DNA of 64,000 bases from Propionispora sp. 2/2-37 (GTDB lineage: Bacteria > Bacillota > Negativicutes > Propionisporales > Propionisporaceae): assembly GCF_001298735.1 (NCBI RefSeq), contig NZ_CYSP01000009.1, positions 1-64,000 of the forward strand, in the 5' to 3' direction. Positions 45,853-54,931 of the stretch are shown here, piece by piece (the first letter of the stretch is position 1; each line of letters begins with the position of its first letter). The notes below the pieces were generated by a model. The model was not told the DNA's origin and did no database searches. It worked only from the letters and a program-made list of their open reading frames with translations. The position numbers and the translations under genes were made by a program.

Positions 45853-45865
45853 GTGTAAATTACAC
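45853..45865. promoter_or_regulatory. Palindrome at the rpsB transcription start
   Basis: GTGTAA-A-TTACAC is a perfect palindrome lying on the predicted start site, a place where a repressor could act. No cognate regulator is known from the sequence. Confidence 0.35.
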
Positions 45866-45949
45866 ACGCATTTCAATTTTGTACTGTGCCTTGTGGGTGA
45901 AAACAAAATATGCGAAGTGCGGCGGAAAATTAACAGGAGGTGACATTTT

Positions 45950-46675
45950 ATGTCAGTAATTTCAATGAAACAGCTTTTAGAAGCAGGTGTACACTTTGGA
46001 CACCAAACAAGAAGATGGAATCCTAAAATGGCTCCTTATATTTTTACGGAGCGTAACGGCATCTACATTATTGACTTACAGAAAACGGTAAAGAAGGTAG
46101 AGGACGCATATCATTTTGTGCGTGAACTCGCTGCCGATGGGCAGAGCATTTTAATGGTAGGGACTAAAAAACAGGCACAAGAGGCAGTCAAAGAAGAAGC
46201 CACCAGATGCAACATGTATTATGTTAATGAAAGATGGTTAGGCGGAATGTTGACTAACTTCCAGACAATTCAGAAACGTATTAACCGCTTGAAAGAATTG
46301 GAAGATATGGAAGCGAACAATACTTTTGATGTATTGCCTAAAAAAGAAGTTATCATGCTGCGGCATGAAATGGAAAGATTACAAAAATTTCTTGGCGGTA
46401 TCAAAAATATGAAAAAATTGCCGGGAGCATTGTTTATTATTGATCCGCGCAAGGAACGAATTGCAGTTGCTGAGGCTAAGAAACTGGGGATTCCTATCGT
46501 AGCCATTGTCGATACCAACTGCGATCCGGATGAAGTAGACTATGTAATTCCCGGAAATGATGATGCGATCCGGGCTGTTAAATTATTGACCGGTAAAGTT
46601 GCTGACGCTGTGCTTGAGGGACGTCAAGGCGAACAGACAGCAGAGCCGGAAGAAGCATTCGCAGCAGCAGAGTAG
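45950..46675 (+). CDS. rpsB: 30S ribosomal protein S2
   Basis: The 241-residue protein shows the S2 signatures [20 protein letters not shown] and [27 protein letters not shown] precedes the ATG. It is followed by tsf as in nearly all bacteria. Confidence 0.98.
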   Translation: MSVISMKQLLEAGVHFGHQTRRWNPKMAPYIFTERNGIYIIDLQKTVKKVEDAYHFVRELAADGQSILMVGTKKQAQEAVKEEATRCNMYYVNERWLGGMLTNFQTIQKRINRLKELEDMEANNTFDVLPKKEVIMLRHEMERLQKFLGGIKNMKKLPGALFIIDPRKERIAVAEAKKLGIPIVAIVDTNCDPDEVDYVIPGNDDAIRAVKLLTGKVADAVLEGRQGEQTAEPEEAFAAAE

Positions 46676-46690
46676 TTGTATAATATACAA

Positions 46691-46730
46691 TAAAGGTAAG
46701 GGGCAGTACAGTTATGTCTCCTTACCTTTA
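46691..46730 (+). terminator. Hairpin between rpsB and tsf
   Basis: TAAAGGTAAGG (46691-46701) pairs over 11 bp with CCTTACCTTTA (46720-46730). The tail CTAGTAG has no T-run. It may be an attenuator that makes EF-Ts less abundant than S2, or an RNase site. Confidence 0.55.
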
Positions 46731-46752
46731 CTAGTAGACAGGAGGATTTATC

Positions 46753-47400
46753 ATGGTAACAGCCGAAATGGTTAAAGAATTACGCGAACGGACCGGAGCG
46801 GGGATGATGGATTGTAAGAAAGCGCTGAATGAAACCCAGGGAGATATGGATAAGGCCATAGACTTCTTGCGAGAAAAAGGATTGGCAGCTGCGGCAAAGA
46901 AGGCAGGGCGTGTTGCTGCTGAAGGGCTTATTGAGTCTTATTTACACGGTGGCGGACGCATTGGCGTTTTAGTGGAAGTAAACTGTGAAACAGATTTTGT
47001 AGCCAAGACCGAAGGCTTCCGGACTTTGGTTAAAGATATTGCCATGCAAATTGCGGCGGCAAATCCTACATATGTAAGGCGCGAAGAGGTGCCTGCCGAC
47101 GTGATTGAGCATGAAAAAGAAGTGCTGAAAGCTCAGGCATTGAACGAGGGTAAACCAGCGAATATTGTGGAAAAAATGATTGCTGGCCGTGTTGAAAAAT
47201 ATTATAAAGAAGTATGTTTGATGGAACAGCATTTTATTAAAGATCCAGATAAGACCATCACACAATTGGTAAACGAAAGTATTGCTAAGATTGGTGAAAA
47301 TATTTCAATCAGACGGTTTACCAGATACCAATTAGGTGAAGGTATTGAGAAAAAATCTAATGATTTTGCCAACGAAGTTATGGCTGCTGTAAAAAAATAA
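46753..47400 (+). CDS. tsf: Elongation factor Ts (short form)
   Basis: EF-Ts exchanges GDP for GTP on EF-Tu. The 215-residue protein has the UBA-like N-terminus with [18 protein letters not shown] and the core [13 protein letters not shown]. It is about 70-80 residues shorter than the E. coli and B. subtilis proteins, with only one core subdomain set, as known in several other bacterial groups. The reading frame is intact, so it is not a truncation. Confidence 0.96.
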   Translation: MVTAEMVKELRERTGAGMMDCKKALNETQGDMDKAIDFLREKGLAAAAKKAGRVAAEGLIESYLHGGGRIGVLVEVNCETDFVAKTEGFRTLVKDIAMQIAAANPTYVRREEVPADVIEHEKEVLKAQALNEGKPANIVEKMIAGRVEKYYKEVCLMEQHFIKDPDKTITQLVNESIAKIGENISIRRFTRYQLGEGIEKKSNDFANEVMAAVKK

Positions 47401-47428
47401 GAGAACACGGTCTGTGTTCTCTTTTTTT
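47400..47428 (+). terminator. Rho-independent terminator after tsf
   Basis: AGAGAACAC (47400-47408) and GTGTTCTCT (47414-47422) form a 9-bp stem with a GGTCT loop and a seven-T tail, starting on the last base of the tsf stop codon. Confidence 0.95.
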
Positions 47429-47488
47429 AAAAATGCTTTGTTAATAAAGGAATTATGGGTAGTTTGTAGAATTTATTTACTTCGATGA

Positions 47489-48783
<1,295 letters not shown>

Positions 48784-48787
48784 TGAA

Positions 48788-48982
48788 TTGGATATGGTGG
48801 CATGGTCACTGGAACAAGCTGTTCAGGCACTTGAAAGCGCCCGGATAGAATATGAAGTCATCCTGACAAAGCCTGTAAAAAATGCGGTATTACAAAATAA
48901 GTTATATGTAATCCGACAGCAGAACCGGGCAGGTAAATCTGTATTGACCGTTGCTGCAAAAATGGGGAGGGAGGTGTTGTAA
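48788..48982 (+). CDS. Unrecognised 64-residue protein between frr and ferredoxin
   Basis: I do not recognise this protein. It starts at TTG 48788, with a weak GGAAG site 9 nt upstream, and reads as a compact alpha/beta sequence with SLEQAVQALESARIEYEVIL and later NKLYVIRQQNRAGKSVLTVA. It has no cysteine, signal or membrane helix. The stop overlaps the ferredoxin ATG (TAATG), which suggests that the two are made together. A role linked to the ferredoxin is possible but unsupported. Confidence 0.65.
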   Translation: MDMVAWSLEQAVQALESARIEYEVILTKPVKNAVLQNKLYVIRQQNRAGKSVLTVAAKMGREVL

Positions 48983-49149
48983 TGGCTTATACAATAAATG
49001 AAGAATGCATTTCCTGCGGTTCTTGTGCAGGTACTTGTCCGGTAGGGGCTATAGCAGAGGGAGAAACGAAGTATGCCATTTCTGAAGAATGTGTTGAGTG
49101 CGGTGCCTGTGCGGCGGTTTGCCCGGTTGGTGCTATCATAGCCCCATAA
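48982..49149 (+). CDS. 2[4Fe-4S] clostridial-type ferredoxin
   Basis: This 55-residue protein carries two complete CxxCxxCxxxCP motifs: CISCGSCAGTCPVGAI and CVECGACAAVCPVGAI. It is a small low-potential electron carrier of the bacterial type. It is coupled to the 64-residue gene upstream and followed by a terminator-like hairpin. It lies a few genes from ispG, whose product needs two electrons from a ferredoxin or flavodoxin, so it could be that donor; this is inference. Confidence 0.95.
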   Translation: MAYTINEECISCGSCAGTCPVGAIAEGETKYAISEECVECGACAAVCPVGAIIAP

Positions 49150-49153
49150 ATGG

Positions 49154-49177
49154 AACCCCCTCGCGAGAGGGGGTTTA
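49154..49177 (+). terminator. Terminator-like hairpin after ferredoxin
   Basis: AACCCCCTC (49154-49162) pairs with GAGGGGGTT (49167-49175) around a GCGA tetraloop, followed by T-rich TTATGTTTCTT. It begins 5 nt after the ferredoxin stop. Confidence 0.75.
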
Positions 49178-49209
49178 TGTTTCTTAAGTGTGTATTTGGA
49201 GGTTTCTTT

Positions 49210-50010
49210 GTGTGGAAAAAGTGGTTTGGAAAAAGCAGTATACGTTCAAATGAAAAGATTCTAAATTCGCAAATAGACCGCGCTCGCATACCTGAGCACA
49301 TTGCTATCATTATGGACGGCAATGGACGCTGGGCACAAAAAAAAGGAATGCCCCGTACCTATGGACATAGTGCTGGAGTGGAAGCCTTGCGGCAAATTGT
49401 TAGAACTGCCTCTGACATACAGGTAAAAATACTTACAGTTTATGCCTTTTCCACGGAAAATTGGAAAAGGCCGAAGGAAGAAGTAAATTTTTTAATGAAG
49501 TTATTTTCAGATTTTCTTGACAGTGAAATTGATGAGTTAGATAAAAATTGCGTGCAAATCAGGTTTATTGGCAAAATAGAGGAATTATCTTCCCGTTTGC
49601 AGTCTAAAATAGAAAAGGCTCGGACACGTACTATGAAAAATCAAGGTCTTGTTCTTAACTTGGCAGTCAATTACGGCGGCCGGGCAGAACTGAAGCGTGC
49701 CGTTCAAATAATTGCCCAGGAAGTTCAAAGTGGTAAGCTATATCCCGAAGAGATTGATGAAAAAACGATACAAAACTGTTTGTATACGGCTGATTTACCG
49801 GATCCCGACTTATTAATCAGGCCCGGAGGAGATTTTCGGATTAGTAATTTTCTATTATGGCAGTTGGCTTATACGGAGTTCTGGTCGACCAGTGTCCATT
49901 GGCCTGATTTCACTCCCGGCCATTTCATTCAGGCTATTGTAGAATTTCAGCAGCGTGAACGCCGATTTGGTGGATTGAAACGAAGGAAAGATACAGATAA
50001 TATAAAGTAG
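49210..50010 (+). CDS. uppS: Undecaprenyl diphosphate synthase
   Basis: UppS makes the C55 lipid carrier for wall synthesis. GTG 49210 follows GGAGG by 7 nt and gives 266 residues; a longer reading would include the terminator hairpin. The catalytic Asp36 lies in IIMDGNGRWAQKKG, with STENWKRP and RPGGDFRISNFLLWQ also present. Confidence 0.95.
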   Translation: MWKKWFGKSSIRSNEKILNSQIDRARIPEHIAIIMDGNGRWAQKKGMPRTYGHSAGVEALRQIVRTASDIQVKILTVYAFSTENWKRPKEEVNFLMKLFSDFLDSEIDELDKNCVQIRFIGKIEELSSRLQSKIEKARTRTMKNQGLVLNLAVNYGGRAELKRAVQIIAQEVQSGKLYPEEIDEKTIQNCLYTADLPDPDLLIRPGGDFRISNFLLWQLAYTEFWSTSVHWPDFTPGHFIQAIVEFQQRERRFGGLKRRKDTDNIK

Positions 50011-50018
50011 GTGCACGC

Positions 50019-50846
50019 ATGTTTAATAAAAGGGTATTAACAGCAATCATCGGTATTCCAACTGCCATATATATCATTCAATACGGTCAGTGGCTGTTCG
50101 CAGCAACGGTAGCCTTTCTTGCATTAGTATGTTGGCATGAATTGTACCATATGCTGCGTCAGCAAAAAATTGAGCTTGCTTATTATATAGGTTCTGTTGC
50201 CATTCTGCTGCTACTGGGGTGTGCCTGGATCGGCAATACGGAAGAAACGATCGGGGTTCTGTTTCTTACCATTTTGGTCGTATTGAGCAAAATGATTATT
50301 GGCAGCAGAACCTTTACGGTCAGGCAAGCAGCATTTACACTGTTTGGATTTTTTTATATCGGTATGACTTTTTCCTACTTATTATGGTTACGGTTTATCG
50401 ATGAGGGAAGGTATTTTCATACCCTGTGGGGGAATGTTTCCGCAGGTACCGTTTATATATGGCTTCCTTTTATCGGTACTTGGGCCAATGATACGTTTGC
50501 CTTTTTTGTTGGTTCAGTGCTGGGAAAACATAAGTTATGTCCGGCGATTAGCCCAGGAAAAACAGTAGAAGGGGCTGTAGGCGGAGTTGTGGGCAGTCTT
50601 CTTGCTCTGACTATCAGCGGGAGGGTGTTTGCTTTACCTTTAGAGCATAGCATTGTTATAGGTTTATTGGTGGGAATTTTTGCTCCGCTAGGCGATTTGA
50701 CAGAATCGGCTATAAAACGATTTTGTGATGTTAAGGATTCTGGAAAAGCGCTTCCCGGACATGGTGGAATTTTAGACCGTTTCGATAGTATCATGTTTGC
50801 TGCTCCGGTCGTATATTACTATGTGCGTATACTGTTGTTATCCTAA
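50019..50846 (+). CDS. cdsA: Phosphatidate cytidylyltransferase
   Basis: CdsA makes CDP-diacylglycerol. The 275-residue membrane protein has multiple helices and the family signature near the C-terminus (GDLTESAIKRFCDVKDSG, KALPGHGGILDRFDS). It follows uppS by 8 nt. In many Firmicutes dxr follows; here a 98-nt non-coding stretch leads to rseP. Confidence 0.96.
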   Translation: MFNKRVLTAIIGIPTAIYIIQYGQWLFAATVAFLALVCWHELYHMLRQQKIELAYYIGSVAILLLLGCAWIGNTEETIGVLFLTILVVLSKMIIGSRTFTVRQAAFTLFGFFYIGMTFSYLLWLRFIDEGRYFHTLWGNVSAGTVYIWLPFIGTWANDTFAFFVGSVLGKHKLCPAISPGKTVEGAVGGVVGSLLALTISGRVFALPLEHSIVIGLLVGIFAPLGDLTESAIKRFCDVKDSGKALPGHGGILDRFDSIMFAAPVVYYYVRILLLS

Positions 50847-50944
50847 GCATGATTATCCGGTAACAGGCATACATGTCATATTGGCTTTTATATTATTTTC
50901 AATGATGTTTCCTCAATAGAAATCAAAAATTAGGAGGAGTTTTA

Positions 50945-51976
50945 TTGTCTATAACCATTATTGCGAGTATTTTTGTTTTTGGCATATTGATCTTTGTTCA
51001 CGAACTGGGTCATTTTTTAACTGCCAAACTGGTTGGTATGCGGGTTGATGAATTTGCAATAGGTTTTGGCAAAAAGATCTTTAGTTTTCAACGTGGTGAA
51101 ACTTTATATTCATTGCGCTTGATTCCTTTAGGCGGCTTTAACAAAATTGCCGGTATGGATCCTGATGAAGAACAGGATGAACATTCTTTCTCGGCCAAAC
51201 CGGTTTGGGCCAGAATGCTGGTTATTGTTGCCGGATCGGTTATGAATTTTGTGCTTCCGGTAGTGCTGTTTGTGATCGTTTTCTTGAGTGCAGGAGTTGA
51301 TACTGTTTCGGACCAGCCGGTAATTGGCAATATTTTTGCCGATAAGCCCGCGGCTCGGGCCGGTTTGCTGACTGGCGATCGCATAACCATTGTTAATGAT
51401 ACGCAAATTACATCCTGGCGTCAGTTTGTTTCCTTTGTACAAGCTAATAGTAACAAGCCGCTGACCATAGAATATGAGCGAGCGGGAACCGTAGGTAAGG
51501 TGCAGGTCATTCCGGAGTATGACAGTAAAGCCAACCGTGGCATCATCGGCGTTATGCCGGTAGTGGAAAATTATCGTCCGGGTGTTTTAGAGTCGGGATA
51601 CATGGCGGTTTCTCAAACTTACAAAATTGCTGGCAGCATGTTGGTTGGTATTGCCCAGATGATTACCGGACAAGTTGAGGCAGATGTGGCCGGACCAATT
51701 GGCGTGGCACAAATGGCTGGTGAAGTGGCGGGAATGGGGTTTATTCCGCTTTTGCAGTTTGCCGCTTTTTTGAGTATTAATTTAGGTTTGTTGAATTTAT
51801 TGCCTGTTCCGGTACTGGATGGCGGGCATGTGGTGGCATTGGCTGTGGAAGGCGTACGGGGCAAAGCCCTCAACAAGGATAAGATGCAGTTTTTGCAAAT
51901 GATTGGCTTTGCATTGTTGATGTTGTTAACTCTTGTGGCAACATTTAAGGATATAGCGAGATTAAAATTATTTTAA
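50945..51976 (+). CDS. rseP: Site-2 zinc metalloprotease RseP/RasP
   Basis: This intramembrane protease cuts membrane-bound anti-sigma factors and signal peptides. The 343-residue protein has HELGH at residues 19-23, one PDZ domain around 120-200 (AARAGLLTGDRITIVND), and the second active-site motif PVPVLDGGHVV. The start is TTG behind AGGAGGAG. Confidence 0.95.
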   Translation: MSITIIASIFVFGILIFVHELGHFLTAKLVGMRVDEFAIGFGKKIFSFQRGETLYSLRLIPLGGFNKIAGMDPDEEQDEHSFSAKPVWARMLVIVAGSVMNFVLPVVLFVIVFLSAGVDTVSDQPVIGNIFADKPAARAGLLTGDRITIVNDTQITSWRQFVSFVQANSNKPLTIEYERAGTVGKVQVIPEYDSKANRGIIGVMPVVENYRPGVLESGYMAVSQTYKIAGSMLVGIAQMITGQVEADVAGPIGVAQMAGEVAGMGFIPLLQFAAFLSINLGLLNLLPVPVLDGGHVVALAVEGVRGKALNKDKMQFLQMIGFALLMLLTLVATFKDIARLKLF

Positions 51977-52027
51977 CCCCTTGGGGTTGGCAGTATTGAT
52001 TGAAAAGGTTAAGAAAAGAGTGGAAAC

Positions 52028-53101
52028 ATGCAAAGAAAAGAGACCAGACAAATCCGGATAGGCGCAGTACCGGTAGGTGGTACTGCGCCTATTTCCGTAC
52101 AATCCATGACGAATACCAAAACTCAGGATATTCCCGCAACGGTTGCCCAAATAGAGCGTCTTGTTGCGGCAGGCTGTGATATTGTACGCTTGGCGGTGCC
52201 AGATATGGAAGCAGCAACAGCATTGGAGAGTATTAAAAAAGCAGTTCCTAAAGTACCACTTGTTGCAGATATTCATTTTGACTACCGTTTAGCGCTTGCT
52301 GCGGTAGAGCGCGGTATTGATGCCTTGCGGATTAATCCAGGGAATATTGGTGGCGACAGCAAGGTAAAATTAGTTGTCCAAGCGGCGCAAAAAAGCCAAA
52401 TTCCAATACGGATCGGTGTAAATGCCGGTTCGTTGCCGCTGGACATAGTTGAAAAGTATGGCGGGCATCCCACGCCGGAAGGCATGGTGGAAAGTGCTCT
52501 ACGGCATATTCGTATATTGGAGCAGCATGATTTTCATAATATAAAAATATCGCTGAAAGCGCATGACGTTGTTATGACCATCAAGGCCTATCAATTGATG
52601 TCCGAAGCGGTTAATTATCCGTTGCATTTGGGGATAACCGAAGCAGGCACGGTAACAAGTGGCGTAATTAAATCGGCAGTAGGAATCGGGGCGTTATTGG
52701 CTGCAGGTATTGGAGATACCATCCGGGTTTCTTTAACTGGTGATCCGGTTGAAGAGGTTCGCGTTGGCAATGAAATTTTAAAATCCCTGGGGTTAAGAGA
52801 ATATGGACCGATATTAATATCCTGTCCTACCTGTGGTCGTTGCAATATTGATTTGTCACGGATAGCCGGTGAAGTAGAGCAAAAAATTGCCGGAATAAAA
52901 AAGCCGGTCAAAATTGCTGTTATGGGATGTGTTGTTAACGGACCGGGTGAGGCAAAAGAGGCTGATATTGGAATTGCCGGTGGAATGGGTCAGGGAATCA
53001 TTTTCCGTAAGGGGAAAATCGTAAAAAAAGTAGCTGAAAGTGAACTTGTATCCGAATTATGTAAAGAAATTGATCGGCTTATTGATGAGGAGGAGAAATA
53101 A
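52028..53101 (+). CDS. ispG: 4-hydroxy-3-methylbut-2-enyl diphosphate synthase IspG
   Basis: IspG carries out the penultimate step of the MEP isoprenoid route using a [4Fe-4S] cluster. The 357-residue protein has the TIM-barrel half and the cluster half with [10 protein letters not shown] (Cys266, Cys269) and the later Cys in [18 protein letters not shown] very strong hairpin lies within its first 22 codons. It sits between rseP and proS as in clostridia. Electron donor could be the nearby ferredoxin. Confidence 0.97.
   Translation: MQRKETRQIRIGAVPVGGTAPISVQSMTNTKTQDIPATVAQIERLVAAGCDIVRLAVPDMEAATALESIKKAVPKVPLVADIHFDYRLALAAVERGIDALRINPGNIGGDSKVKLVVQAAQKSQIPIRIGVNAGSLPLDIVEKYGGHPTPEGMVESALRHIRILEQHDFHNIKISLKAHDVVMTIKAYQLMSEAVNYPLHLGITEAGTVTSGVIKSAVGIGALLAAGIGDTIRVSLTGDPVEEVRVGNEILKSLGLREYGPILISCPTCGRCNIDLSRIAGEVEQKIAGIKKPVKIAVMGCVVNGPGEAKEADIGIAGGMGQGIIFRKGKIVKKVAESELVSELCKEIDRLIDEEEK
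52058..52092 (+). promoter_or_regulatory. 14-bp perfect hairpin inside the 5' end of ispG
   Basis: ATAGGCGCAGTACC (52058-52071) and GGTACTGCGCCTAT (52079-52092) pair perfectly with a 7-nt loop, about 30 nt after the start codon. It is too regular to be expected by chance in coding sequence. It could slow ribosomes or polymerase, or be an RNA-binding site. There is no long T-run after it. Confidence 0.6.
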
Positions 53102-53102
53102 C

Positions 53103-54803
53103 ATGCGTATGTCACAACTGTATGCGCCTACTTTGCGGGAAACTCCGGCTGAAGCCGAAGTGGTCAGCCATCAGATGATGTTGCGGGCAGGCATGCTGCG
53201 CAAGGCGGCTGGGGGGGTGTACACCTACCTGCCGTTAGCCTGGCGTGTATTAAAAAAGATAGAAAATATTGTACGGGAAGAAATGGATGCCAAAAGCGGA
53301 CAGGAATTGCTCATGCCAATTATTCAGCCTGCGGAAATGTGGATGGAAACTGGACGATGGAGTGTGTATGGCGAAGAAATGTTTCGTGTTAAAGACCGGC
53401 ACGACCGCAACTTCTGCTTAGGCCCAACTCATGAAGAAATGATTACTACCTTAGTGAGGGCGGATGTCCGCTCCTACCGGCAGTTGCCTTTGCGACTTTA
53501 TCAGATTCAGAATAAATACCGGGATGAAATCCGTCCACGTTTTGGCCTCATGCGCGGCCGGGAATTTATCATGAAAGATTTGTATTCATTTGACCGGGAT
53601 GAGGCAGGACTTGATGAAAGTTATAAGATGATGTATGAAGCATATACCAATGTGTTTTCCCGCTGTGGCTTAAAATTCCGGGCCGTTGAAGCCGATGCCG
53701 GAGCGATTGGCGGCAGTGGAACGCACGAATTTATGGTTATCGCCGATTCAGGAGAGGCTGCGATTGTTTACTGCGACTCCTGCGACTATGCGGCAAATGT
53801 GGAGAAAGCCGAACTAAACCCTATAGAAACACCTCCTGACGTACCTGAGACATTAACACTTATTGATACGCCGGCGATGAAATCTATCGAAGAAATTACA
53901 ACTTTTCTGGGAATATCGCCTGCCAACACCATTAAGACAATTGCTTACCATACCGATAAAGGATTAGTGCTGGCCCTCGTACGAGGAGACCATGAAGTTA
54001 ATGAGATCAAGCTGAAAAATGTCTTGAATTGTATCGATGTCGCGTTAGCCGGTGAAGAGAAGATTACCGGAATCGGAAGTTTTCCCGGATTTATCGGACC
54101 GGTAGGAATAACTGGAGTGACTATTGTTGCCGACGCGACTGTAATGCATATGTATAACGCTGTCTGCGGGGCAAACCAGCAAGACAAGCATTACGTAAAT
54201 GTAAACCCCAGCCGGGATTTTTCTCCTCATTTTGTTGCCGATTTACGTCTTATTAAAGAAAGTGATCCTTGTCCGCATTGCGGCGCTCCAGTTAAAACTG
54301 CCCGTGGTATTGAGGCGGGGCAGGTTTTTAAGCTGCATACAAAATATAGTTCGGCTTTGAAGGCAACTTTTTTAGATGAGAATGGTAAAGAGCAACCCCT
54401 GGTTATGGGATGCTACGGTATTGGAATAAGCCGGACAATGGCTGCTGCCATAGAACAAAACCATGACGAACACGGCATTATCTGGCCGGCTGCCATTGCG
54501 CCTTACCATGCTGTCGTTGTGCCGGTCAGTTTTAAAGATCAAGCACAGGCAGAATTAGCACAAAGAGTTTATGAAGCCTTGCAGGCAGAACAAGTGGAAA
54601 CGGTGCTTGACGATCGTAATGAGCGTCCGGGAGTAAAATTTAAAGATGCTGATTTGATCGGTTATCCACTAAAAATTACAGTCGGCCCCAAAGCTGTTCA
54701 GGAAAATACAATTGAAGTTAAGGTCAGACGCAGCGGGGAAACATTTTATTATCCTGTTGCAAAATGCGTGGAAGGTGTTAAAGAGCTGCTGAAGACGTTA
54801 TGA
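53103..54803 (+). CDS. proS: Prolyl-tRNA synthetase (bacterial type)
   Basis: The 566-residue class II synthetase charges tRNA-Pro. It has motif 1 region, motif 2 ([20 protein letters not shown]), the inserted editing domain around residues 225-405 and motif 3 ([13 protein letters not shown]), then the anticodon-binding domain. ATG 53103 follows GAGGAGGAG; a longer frame overlaps ispG and is rejected. I see no T-box leader. Confidence 0.97.
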   Translation: MRMSQLYAPTLRETPAEAEVVSHQMMLRAGMLRKAAGGVYTYLPLAWRVLKKIENIVREEMDAKSGQELLMPIIQPAEMWMETGRWSVYGEEMFRVKDRHDRNFCLGPTHEEMITTLVRADVRSYRQLPLRLYQIQNKYRDEIRPRFGLMRGREFIMKDLYSFDRDEAGLDESYKMMYEAYTNVFSRCGLKFRAVEADAGAIGGSGTHEFMVIADSGEAAIVYCDSCDYAANVEKAELNPIETPPDVPETLTLIDTPAMKSIEEITTFLGISPANTIKTIAYHTDKGLVLALVRGDHEVNEIKLKNVLNCIDVALAGEEKITGIGSFPGFIGPVGITGVTIVADATVMHMYNAVCGANQQDKHYVNVNPSRDFSPHFVADLRLIKESDPCPHCGAPVKTARGIEAGQVFKLHTKYSSALKATFLDENGKEQPLVMGCYGIGISRTMAAAIEQNHDEHGIIWPAAIAPYHAVVVPVSFKDQAQAELAQRVYEALQAEQVETVLDDRNERPGVKFKDADLIGYPLKITVGPKAVQENTIEVKVRRSGETFYYPVAKCVEGVKELLKTL

Positions 54804-54826
54804 ACGACAGCGAGTAAGTGTAAAAA

Positions 54827-54866
54827 AGCGTGATATATTTATATCACGCTCAAATTTTGCTTTTCT
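54827..54866 (+). terminator. Probable terminator after proS
   Basis: AGCGTGATAT (54827-54836) and ATATCACGCT (54841-54850) form a perfect 10-bp stem with a 4-nt loop; the tail CAAATTTTGCTTTTC is T-rich but broken. Confidence 0.75.
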
Positions 54867-54892
54867 TGACTTTCCGCTTCTGGACGGATTTG

Positions 54893-54901
54893 TGGTAAAA
54901 T
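54893..54901 (+). promoter_or_regulatory. Possible extended -10 promoter of polC
   Basis: TGG followed by TAAAAT lies about 30 nt before polC and after the proS terminator. A TTGACT at 54866-54871 is too far (24 nt) to serve as its -35. Confidence 0.35.
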
Positions 54902-54931
54902 TAATAGTATTGGTGGAATGGAGAGATGGCA

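Noticed and set aside
46753..47400. tsf as a truncated pseudogene
   Set aside because: The 215-residue form is known in several bacterial groups, the frame is intact and a terminator follows the stop.
53000..53102. T-box leader before proS
   Set aside because: The space between ispG and proS is only one base, so no T-box can fit.
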